From the NCBI GenBank assembly GCA_024636395.1, contig JAGXHD010000032.1, positions 1 through 8,106 on the forward strand: 8,106 bases of DNA, given 5' to 3'. The position numbers and the translations under genes were made by a program. Every line of letters begins with the position of its first letter. Position 1 is the stretch's first letter. Source of the DNA: Sulfitobacter sp. GTDB lineage: Bacteria; Pseudomonadota; Alphaproteobacteria; Rhodobacterales; Rhodobacteraceae. The notes under the pieces are model-generated. The model searched no databases, was not told where the DNA came from, and saw only the letters and a list, made by a program, of their open reading frames with translations. Positions 1 to 5,247 of the stretch are shown here, piece after piece.

Positions 1-14
1 AGTAACGATTAACG

Positions 15-42
15 CGGCTCCCTCACGGGGGCCGTTTTTTTT
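15..42 (+). terminator. Rho-independent terminator of a plus-strand gene lying left of the window
   Basis: An 8-bp stem (CGGCTCCC at 15-22 with GGGGGCCG at 27-34, one G-U pair) closes a TCAC tetraloop and is followed directly by eight T residues (35-42). The T-run lies on the plus strand, so it should end a plus-strand transcript entering from the left. That gene is not visible, although TAA triplets at 3-5 or 10-12 could be its stop. On the minus strand the hairpin lies just beyond the prpE stop codon but lacks a downstream T-run, so it would end prpE transcripts only weakly. Confidence 0.85.
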
Positions 43-47
43 GCGTT

Positions 48-1940
48 CTAGGCGGAGGCGTAGCCGATGGTTTTCAGCGCTGTCTTGATTTCGTCCAGAA
101 TGGCGGGATCGTCGATGGTGGCGGGGAGCTTGAAGGGTTCGCTATCTGCGATTTTGACCATGGTGGCGCGCAGGATCTTGCCGGAGCGTGTTTTTGGCAA
201 ACGGTCCACCACCAGCGCCAGCTTGAACGCTGCGACGGGGCCGATCTGGTCGCGGATCATTTTAACGCATTCTGCCGCGATCTCAGCGTGGGGGCGGTTC
301 ACACCTTTGGTGAGGCAGACAAAGCCCATGGGCGCCTGACCCTTGAGCGCATCGCTCACGCCGATCACAGCACATTCAGCCACGTCCGGATGGTTGGCCA
401 GCACTTCCTCCATCGCACCCGTGGACAATCGATGGCCCGCGACGTTAATCACGTCATCTGTGCGCGCCATGATGTATAGATAACCATCTGCGTCGATCAT
501 GCCGGCATCGCCCGTCTCGTAGTAGCCGGGGAAATGGGTCAGATAGCTTTTGCGGAAGCGGTCCTCGGCGTTCCACAGTGTCGGCAGGGTGCCGGGGGGC
601 AGGGGCAGCTTGATCGCGATGGCGCCAAGTTCGCCCGCGGGCATCGGATGGCCTGCCTCGTCGAGGATGCGCACATCGTAGCCGGGCATGGGCACTGTGG
701 GCGATCCGACCTTGACCGGGAGCGCCTCCAGCCCGGCGGGATTGCCCGCAATTGTATAGCCCGTCTCGGTCTGCCACCAGTGATCGTAGACAGGTTTGCC
801 CAGCACGTTTTGTGCCCAGATGATGGTATCGGGATCGGCGCGCTCACCTGCGAGGTAGAGCGCGCGCAGGCACGTGAGATCATATTTCTTGACCTCCAGA
901 CCTTTAGGGTCTTCGCGTTTGACGGCACGGATAGCGGTGGGGGCGGTGAAGAAGCTGCGTACGTTATGCTCGGAGATCACGCGCCAGAAAGTGCCTGCGT
1001 CGGGCGTGCCGACAGGTTTGCCTTCGAACACCACCGTGGTGTTGCCGTGGATGAGCGGGCCGTAGGCGATGTAGCTGTGGCCCACGACCCAGCCCACATC
1101 GGACGCGGCCCAGAACACATCACCGGGATCAACGTTGTAGATGTTCTTCATGGTCCAGTTGAGCGCGACGAGGTGGCCTGCGGTGTGGCGCACCACGCCT
1201 TTGGGCGCGCCGGTCGTGCCGGAGGTGTAGAGGATATAGGCGGGATGGTTGCCTTCCACGGGCACGCAATCTGCAGGGGTACCGAGCGCTTTGGCCGCGT
1301 CCCATTCGATGTCGCGGCCCGGGATCAGGTCGCAGACTTCCTGCTCCCGCTGAAGGATAATACAGGCGTCGGGCTTGTGGGTGGCCATTTCGATCGCGCC
1401 ATCCAGTAGCGGCTTGTAGTGCACCACGCGGTTCGGCTCCAGCCCGCAGGAGGCGGCGATGATGGCGCGTGGCGTACAATCGTCTATGCGCACGGCAAGC
1501 TCGTTCGCGGCAAACCCGCCGAACACGACCGAATGGACAGCGCCGATGCGCGCGCAGGCCAGCATCGCCTCGATCGCTTCGGGAACCATGGGCATGTAGA
1601 TGATGACGCGGTCGCCCTTGGTCACGCCCTGTGCCACCAGCGCGCCTGCGAGGGCGGCGATGCGGGTTTGCAACTGTGCAAATGTGATCGTCTGCTTGGT
1701 GCCGGTGATGGGGCTGTCGTAGATGATTGCCGCCTGATCGGCGCGGCCGTTTTCCACGTGGCGGTCTACGGCGTTGTAGCAGCCGTTAACGCGGCTGTCG
1801 GCATACCACTCGTATAGGTCGGCGCCTTTCTCGAAGAGTGCCTGCTCGGGTGCGCGGTCCCAGTCGATCGCTTTGGCCTGCTCAAGCCAGAATGCTTCTG
1901 GATCGTCCTTTGCGGCTTTGTAAACCTCTGCGTATCCCAT
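48..1940 (-). CDS. prpE: Propionyl-CoA synthetase (propionate--CoA ligase), PrpE type
   Basis: This is a 630-residue cytoplasmic enzyme of the acyl-adenylate-forming family. It activates propionate with ATP and CoA to propionyl-CoA, AMP and pyrophosphate. An N-terminal ACAS-type region (about 1-60) precedes the AMP-binding domain. The visible motifs are the P-loop YTSGTTGAPKG (238-248), HWWQTETG (387-394), YETGD (474-478), the hinge-region RTDDVINVAGHR (493-504) and the C-terminal PKTRSGKILR (582-591). K588 in the last motif is the catalytic lysine, which in Acs and PrpE homologues is the site of inhibitory acetylation. Length and the RHTAGH and DHWWQTETGY segments fit PrpE/ACSS3-like enzymes better than acetyl-CoA synthetase, but acetate or other short acids cannot be excluded as substrates. 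The ATG start is well placed: AAGGGGAGG (1956 down to 1948) lies 7 bases upstream. It appears to be transcribed alone, facing away from the small gene at 2197. No strong minus-strand terminator is visible after its stop. Confidence 0.93.
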   Translation of the reverse strand: MGYAEVYKAAKDDPEAFWLEQAKAIDWDRAPEQALFEKGADLYEWYADSRVNGCYNAVDRHVENGRADQAAIIYDSPITGTKQTITFAQLQTRIAALAGALVAQGVTKGDRVIIYMPMVPEAIEAMLACARIGAVHSVVFGGFAANELAVRIDDCTPRAIIAASCGLEPNRVVHYKPLLDGAIEMATHKPDACIILQREQEVCDLIPGRDIEWDAAKALGTPADCVPVEGNHPAYILYTSGTTGAPKGVVRHTAGHLVALNWTMKNIYNVDPGDVFWAASDVGWVVGHSYIAYGPLIHGNTTVVFEGKPVGTPDAGTFWRVISEHNVRSFFTAPTAIRAVKREDPKGLEVKKYDLTCLRALYLAGERADPDTIIWAQNVLGKPVYDHWWQTETGYTIAGNPAGLEALPVKVGSPTVPMPGYDVRILDEAGHPMPAGELGAIAIKLPLPPGTLPTLWNAEDRFRKSYLTHFPGYYETGDAGMIDADGYLYIMARTDDVINVAGHRLSTGAMEEVLANHPDVAECAVIGVSDALKGQAPMGFVCLTKGVNRPHAEIAAECVKMIRDQIGPVAAFKLALVVDRLPKTRSGKILRATMVKIADSEPFKLPATIDDPAILDEIKTALKTIGYASA

Positions 1941-1952
1941 GACTTCGCCTCC

Positions 1953-1984
1953 CCTTGTGTTGCCCCAAGGTTTAGGCGTTGGGG
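1953..1984 (-). promoter_or_regulatory. prpE leader: two mutually exclusive hairpins, one covering the ribosome binding site
   Basis: Read on the minus strand, the leader holds CCCCAA (1984-1979), then CCTTGGGG (1970-1963), then CAAGG (1957-1953), which is the first part of the AAGGGGAGG Shine-Dalgarno sequence. TTGGGG can pair with the upstream CCCCAA (6 bp, 10-base loop). Alternatively CCTTG can pair with CAAGG (5 bp, 8-base loop) and hide the Shine-Dalgarno sequence. The two helices share bases 1966-1968 and cannot form together. The pairing is seen directly; any regulatory role is inference, and short helices like these arise by chance in GC-rich DNA. Confidence 0.3.
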
Positions 1985-2021
1985 GGGCGCGGCGGCAAGG
2001 GGATTACGCGGATTGGGGGTC

Positions 2022-2041
2022 TTTGCGTAAATTTGTTTACA
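2022..2041. promoter_or_regulatory. AT-rich repeat upstream of prpE, candidate operator or promoter element
   Basis: Two adjacent 10-base units, TTTGCGTAAA (2022-2031) and TTTGTTTACA (2032-2041), agree at 7 of 10 positions. Inside them sits a perfect inverted repeat, GTAAA-N4-TTTAC (2027-2040). The stretch is conspicuously AT-rich in GC-rich surroundings and lies 82 bases upstream of the prpE start and 156 bases upstream of the small plus-strand gene. TTTGC-type repeats recall the sites described for short-chain acyl-CoA regulators (ScfR/PccR family) that control propionyl-CoA genes in Rhodobacter. However, the 10-base periodicity and the second unit do not match the TTTGCAAA pair as I remember it. 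The assignment to a regulator is a guess. Confidence 0.35.
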
Positions 2042-2047
2042 CATCCG

Positions 2048-2060
2048 CGACGGTCCGTCG
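2048..2060. repeat. Short perfect palindrome between prpE and the 41-residue gene
   Basis: CGACGG and CCGTCG form a perfect 6-bp inverted repeat around a single T. It lies 6 bases from the AT-rich repeat. It could be a second protein-binding site in the divergent regulatory region, or a chance palindrome in GC-rich DNA. There is no T-run, so it is not a terminator. Confidence 0.25.
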
Positions 2061-2181
2061 GGGTGGCGCGTGCGGAAAATGTCGTATTTCGGCGGCCCTG
2101 TCGAAAACGGATCAGAATCGGATGTGGCGCAGGATCAGGCTGATGTTAGGGGCGGACAGGGTGCCCGCACTGCGCATCAAT

Positions 2182-2187
2182 AGAAGG
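2182..2187 (+). promoter_or_regulatory. Ribosome binding site that fixes the start of the small gene
   Basis: AGAAGG lies 9 bases before the ATG at 2197. The reading frame is open upstream to 1939, but only this internal ATG has a credible Shine-Dalgarno sequence. The longer version would run through the prpE ribosome binding site and promoter region, so the short protein is preferred. A GAGTC (GANTC) site fills 2191-2195, between this site and the ATG. Confidence 0.6.
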
Positions 2188-2196
2188 TTCGAGTCG

Positions 2197-2322
2197 ATGG
2201 GCGACAAGCGCGCCAACAAAGATAAACAAGCCAAACGCCGGGTGAAAGCGGTGACCACAGCCCAGATAGAAGCCGCAAAGGCGGCGACACTGACGGGTCT
2301 GGTGGAGCGCAAAAAGAAGTGA
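2197..2322 (+). CDS. Small, highly basic hypothetical protein (41 residues)
   Basis: I do not recognise this protein. It has 9 lysines and 4 arginines against 4 acidic residues, a net charge of about +9. A lysine-rich N-terminus (MGDKRANKDKQAKRR) is followed by a probable helix rich in alanine (about 20-36) and a terminal RKKK. There is no signal peptide or membrane segment. The composition would suit binding to nucleic acid or the ribosome, but nothing in the sequence proves this. Support for it being a real gene is a Shine-Dalgarno AGAAGG 9 bases before the ATG and a strong terminator starting 10 bases after the TGA, making a self-contained unit. It is divergent from prpE and convergent with maeB. 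Confidence 0.65.
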   Translation: MGDKRANKDKQAKRRVKAVTTAQIEAAKAATLTGLVERKKK

Positions 2323-2331
2323 ATTGAGTAA

Positions 2332-2357
2332 GGCGGGGGCAAATCCCCCGCCCTTTT
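2332..2357 (+). terminator. Rho-independent terminator of the small basic protein gene
   Basis: A perfect 8-bp stem (GGCGGGGG at 2332-2339 with CCCCCGCC at 2345-2352) closes a CAAAT loop and is followed by C and TTTT (2354-2357). The T-run is on the plus strand, matching the gene that ends at 2322. The minus-strand flank (TTACTCAATT) is less U-rich, but the hairpin may also help end maeB transcripts arriving from the right. No better maeB terminator is visible. Confidence 0.85.
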
Positions 2358-2402
2358 CTATTACGCCGCAGGCGCGGATAGGAAGCTAGCGCCAAAGGCG
2401 CA

Positions 2403-4676
2403 TCAGCCATATTGCGCGACGGGTGTGCCTGCTATGGCGGCCATGTTCAGAAGCCCCCGTGCGGTGATCGAGGGGGAGACCACATGGGCGCGGTTGCCCA
2501 TGCCCATCAGGATCGGGCCCACTTCGAGGCCGCCCCCTTTCATCTTAAGAATGTTCCGCACGCCCGATGCGGCATCGGCATGGGCGAAGATCAGCACATT
2601 GGCTGGCCCTTCCATGCGGTTATCGGGAAAGAGGCGCTTGCGCAGATCGGGGTCGAGAGCAGTGTCGATGTTCATCTCGCCTTCGTAGCAGAAGTCATGG
2701 TGCCCCTCGTCGAGGATGCGGATCGCGCGGCGCAGGCGGCTGCCGGATCCTTCGCCCTGATTGCCGAACTGCGATTGTGAGCACATGGCGATGTTTGGCG
2801 TAAGGCCGAAGCGGCGCACATGGCGCGCGGCGCCGATGGCGATTTCCGCAAGCTGTTCGGGCGTGGGATGCTGGTGGACTTGCGTATCTGCGATGAAGAG
2901 GGGGCCGTCCTCCAGGATCATCAGCGATAGCGAGCCGTGGGCGCGCCGACCCTCCCGGCCGAGTACCTGCTCGATATAGTTGAGGTGCCAGCGGGTTTCC
3001 CCGAAGGTGCCGCAGATAAGGCTATCGGCTTCGTCCCGGTGGACCATCACGGCGCCGATGGCCGTGGTATTGGTGCGCATGATCGCGCGGGCGATATCGG
3101 GGCTGACGCCGCGGCGGGCCAGCAGGCCGTGGTAGGTTCCCCAATAGTCGCGGTAGCGCGGATCGTTTTCAGGGTTTACCACGTCGACGTCCGTGCCGAG
3201 CTTGAGCGTCAGGCCCGCTTTCTCCATCCGCCGCTCGATCACTTCGGGCCGACCGATGAGGATGGGGCGCTCAGTGGTTTCCTCCAGCATCGCATGGGCA
3301 CAGCGCAGGACGCGTTCGTCCTCGCCCTCGGCAAAGACTATGCGGCGCGGCGTGTTGCGCGCGGCCTGAAACACCGGGCGCATCAGCAGGGCGGATTTGA
3401 ACACGGAACTGTCGAGACGGGCCTTGTAGGCGTTCATGTCCTCGATGGGGCGGGTGGCAACGCCCGTCTCCATCGCGGCCCTGGCCACGGCGGATGAGAC
3501 GATCCCCACGAGGCGTGGATCAAAGGGCTTGGGAATGAGATAATCGGCACCGAACGTCATCTGCTCGCCCTGATACGCCGCGGCGGCCTCCGCAGACGTC
3601 GTGGCGCGGGCCAGCGCCGCGATGCCTTCGATGCAGGCGATTTTCATCTCGTCATTGATCGTGGTCGCACCCACATCGAGCGCACCGCGGAAAATGAAAG
3701 GGAAGCACAGCACATTATTGACCTGATTGGGAAAATCCGAGCGGCCTGTGGCGATGATCGCATTGGGCCGGACGGCGCGGGCGGCATCGGGCATGATCTC
3801 GGGGCTGGGATTGGCCAAAGCGAAGATGATGGGCGTGTCGGCCATGCGTGCGACCATTTCGGGGGTCAGGACATTTGGGCCGGACAGCCCGAGGAACAGA
3901 TCGGCACCCTCGATCACATCGTCGAGCGTGCGCAGATCGGTGGCTTGGGCGTATTCTGATTTGATCGGGTTCATGTCGGTTTCACGGCCTGCGTAGACAA
4001 GACCGTGAATGTCGCAGAGCCAGATATTCTCGCGCTTGACGCCGAGCTTGAGCAGCATGTTGAGGCAGGCGATGCCCGCCGCTCCGCCGCCGGTGCTGAC
4101 GATCTTGATGTCCTCGAACTTCTTTTTCGCTACGAAAAGCGCATTCGTCGCCGCCGCACCGACGACGATGGCGGTGCCGTGCTGGTCGTCGTGAAAGACG
4201 GGGATGTTCATGCGCTCGTTGCAGATCCGTTCGACCGTGAAGCAGTCGGGGGCTTTGATGTCCTCCAGATTGATCGCGCCGAACGAAGGCTCCAGCGCGC
4301 AAACGATATCGGCGAGGCGCTCGGGATCTGACTCGTTCACCTCGATGTCGAAACAGTCGATGTTGGCGAATTTCTTGAACAGGACCGCCTTGCCCTCCAT
4401 CACTGGTTTGGAAGCGAGTGCGCCGATGTTGCCAAGGCCCAGCACGGCGGTGCCGTTGGTGACGACCGCAACCAGATTCGCACGGGAGGTGTAGAGTGCG
4501 GCGGTAGCCGGATCTTTCTGGATCTCGAGGCAAGCTTCGGCCACGCCGGGGCTGTAGGCGCGGGCCAGATCACGCCCGTTCGCCAAGGGCTTGGTCGCTC
4601 TGATTTCCAGTTTGCCGGGCTTGGGGAGGGCATGATAATCCAGTGCTGCCTGGCGTGTTGACGGGTTGTCGGTCAT
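2403..4676 (-). CDS. maeB: Malic enzyme with C-terminal phosphotransacetylase-like domain
   Basis: This 757-residue protein converts malate to pyruvate and CO2 with reduction of NAD(P)+. The N-terminal malic domain contains YSPGVAEAC (41-49, tyrosine of the active site), a GKAVLFKK segment (95-102) and the metal-binding FHDDQHGTA (161-169). The dinucleotide fold begins at STGGGAAG (194-201), followed by FALANPSPE (285-293) and GRSDFPNQVNN (311-321). From about residue 430 the protein resembles phosphotransacetylase. In the MaeB family this domain has no known PTA activity and instead mediates oligomerisation and acetyl-CoA inhibition. The size fits rhizobial DME/TME and E. coli MaeB. Whether it prefers NADP+ or NAD+ cannot be decided by reading: D222 ends the second strand, and both types look alike here. 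A GAGG Shine-Dalgarno lies 8 bases before the ATG. It is transcribed divergently from the cdd-deoA-deoB-upp operon. Confidence 0.95.
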   Translation of the reverse strand: MTDNPSTRQAALDYHALPKPGKLEIRATKPLANGRDLARAYSPGVAEACLEIQKDPATAALYTSRANLVAVVTNGTAVLGLGNIGALASKPVMEGKAVLFKKFANIDCFDIEVNESDPERLADIVCALEPSFGAINLEDIKAPDCFTVERICNERMNIPVFHDDQHGTAIVVGAAATNALFVAKKKFEDIKIVSTGGGAAGIACLNMLLKLGVKRENIWLCDIHGLVYAGRETDMNPIKSEYAQATDLRTLDDVIEGADLFLGLSGPNVLTPEMVARMADTPIIFALANPSPEIMPDAARAVRPNAIIATGRSDFPNQVNNVLCFPFIFRGALDVGATTINDEMKIACIEGIAALARATTSAEAAAAYQGEQMTFGADYLIPKPFDPRLVGIVSSAVARAAMETGVATRPIEDMNAYKARLDSSVFKSALLMRPVFQAARNTPRRIVFAEGEDERVLRCAHAMLEETTERPILIGRPEVIERRMEKAGLTLKLGTDVDVVNPENDPRYRDYWGTYHGLLARRGVSPDIARAIMRTNTTAIGAVMVHRDEADSLICGTFGETRWHLNYIEQVLGREGRRAHGSLSLMILEDGPLFIADTQVHQHPTPEQLAEIAIGAARHVRRFGLTPNIAMCSQSQFGNQGEGSGSRLRRAIRILDEGHHDFCYEGEMNIDTALDPDLRKRLFPDNRMEGPANVLIFAHADAASGVRNILKMKGGGLEVGPILMGMGNRAHVVSPSITARGLLNMAAIAGTPVAQYG

Positions 4677-4700
4677 GGTGCGGGCCTCATTTCAAATTTA

Positions 4701-4714
4701 GTTTAGTGTTAAAC
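4701..4714. promoter_or_regulatory. AT-rich inverted repeat upstream of maeB, candidate operator or promoter
   Basis: GTTTA-N4-TAAAC (4701-4705 and 4710-4714) is a perfect inverted repeat. It sits in an AT-rich patch (about 4689-4716) 25 bases before the maeB start, in an otherwise GC-rich intergenic region. On the minus strand TAAACT (4707-4702) could act as a -10 element, but I see no good -35 at the right distance. The layout (5-base arms, 4-base spacer) resembles the GTAAA-N4-TTTAC site upstream of prpE, but the arm sequences differ. A role in maeB transcription is inferred from position only. Confidence 0.3.
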
Positions 4715-4784
4715 CATTGCGGGAAAAGCGCCAGTGGGCATTTCCGGGGCGCCGGTTTGCTGCGGGTATACGCGAGGGGCATGA

Positions 4785-4801
4785 AAGGTTCGAAAACCCT
4801 T
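4785..4801 (+). repeat. Stem-loop in the deo operon leader
   Basis: AAGGTT (4785-4790) pairs with AACCCTT (4795-4801), with one bulged C, around a CGAA loop. A second stem, CGCTGC (4809-4814) with GCAGCG (4817-4822), follows shortly, with its innermost bases probably unpaired. Neither has a T-run, so neither is an intrinsic terminator. They lie between the presumed promoter region and the cdd ribosome binding site and could influence mRNA stability or translation; this is unproven. Confidence 0.3.
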
Positions 4802-4843
4802 CGCATCTCGCTGCCTGCAGCGCTAGGGTGGAAGGCCACGGTT

Positions 4844-4848
4844 AGGAG
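4844..4848 (+). promoter_or_regulatory. Ribosome binding site that selects the GTG start of cdd
   Basis: AGGAG lies 6 bases before GTG (4855). The next in-frame ATG (4864) is 15 bases away, too far to use this site, so GTG is the preferred start. A GATTC (GANTC) site overlaps its last base at 4848-4852, between the Shine-Dalgarno and the start codon. Confidence 0.75.
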
Positions 4849-4854
4849 ATTCCA

Positions 4855-5247
4855 GTGAACGAGATGAGACAGGCGGCCCTCGAGGTGCGCGAAAACGCCC
4901 ATGTACCTTATTCAGGATTTGCAGTTGGAGCGGCGCTGCGCGGGGCCTCTGGCAAGATCTATCGCGGCTGCAATGTCGAGAACGTGGCCTATCCCGAAGG
5001 AACCTGCGCCGAGGCGGGCGCGATCGCAGCGATGGTCGCGGCGGGGGAGACGTCGTTCACCGAAGGCTATGTGGTCGCCGGATCACCGCTGCCGGTTACG
5101 CCTTGCGGTGGTTGCCGCCAGAAGCTGGCAGAGTTCGGCGCGGGTGATGTGGTCGTGACCATGGCGACCGTAGAGGGCGCAGAGCGGAGCCTGACCATCG
5201 CCGGCCTGCTTCCCGGCGCGTTCGATCCCTCGTTTCTGGGTCGCTGA
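4855..5247 (+). CDS. cdd: Cytidine deaminase (small, tetrameric type)
   Basis: This 130-residue cytoplasmic zinc enzyme deaminates cytidine and deoxycytidine to uridine and deoxyuridine. The signature is complete for zinc and catalysis. C51 and E53 lie in TCAEAGAI (50-57), with E53 as proton shuttle, and C84 and C87 lie in PCGGCRQ (83-89). Three cysteine ligands and the short length mark the homotetrameric class. The nucleoside-binding NVEN is at 40-43, and the early YSGFAVGAAL segment (19-28) is typical. The Bacillus and human enzymes have CAER-T/A, whose arginine offsets the charge of the three thiolates; here that position is A54. I recall the CAEAGA form from related alphaproteobacteria, so it is probably a lineage trait. 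The start is GTG with AGGAG 6 bases upstream. The gene is first in the operon, and its TGA overlaps the deoA ATG by one base. Confidence 0.95.
   Translation: MNEMRQAALEVRENAHVPYSGFAVGAALRGASGKIYRGCNVENVAYPEGTCAEAGAIAAMVAAGETSFTEGYVVAGSPLPVTPCGGCRQKLAEFGAGDVVVTMATVEGAERSLTIAGLLPGAFDPSFLGR

Larger units (their letters stand above)
4781..4858 (+). other. Possible 25-codon leader ORF overlapping the cdd start
   Basis: An ATG at 4781 opens a 25-codon frame (MKGSKTLRISL and onward, ending RRFQ). Its TGA shares bases with the cdd start in the sequence GTGA (4855-4858). Such an overlap would couple translation of cdd to the leader. The weak point is initiation: GAGGGG (4774-4779) is only 1 base from the ATG, too close for an ideal Shine-Dalgarno. 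Four of the first eight codons cover a hairpin (4785-4801). The frame also stays open upstream to 4643, so it may be a chance open frame. I do not recognise the peptide. Confidence 0.2.

Noticed and set aside
534..1409. Plus-strand open frame of 291 codons inside prpE
   Set aside because: It is a shadow of the prpE reading frame with a Gly/Arg/His-rich translation and no family motif.
1939..2196. N-terminal extension of the 41-residue protein to 127 residues
   Set aside because: The extension would begin at the prpE start codon and run through its ribosome binding site and regulatory region. The internal ATG at 2197 has a proper Shine-Dalgarno sequence.
2389..2401. GCGCC-AAA-GGCGC stem just after the maeB stop as its terminator
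   Set aside because: Only 5 bp and no T-run on the minus strand.
4766..4771. GTATAC as the -10 box of the deo operon promoter
   Set aside because: No acceptable -35 hexamer lies 16-18 bases upstream, so I do not annotate it as a promoter.
4864..4866. ATG as alternative cdd start
   Set aside because: It is 15 bases from AGGAG, while GTG at 4855 is 6 bases away and preserves the overlap with the leader frame.
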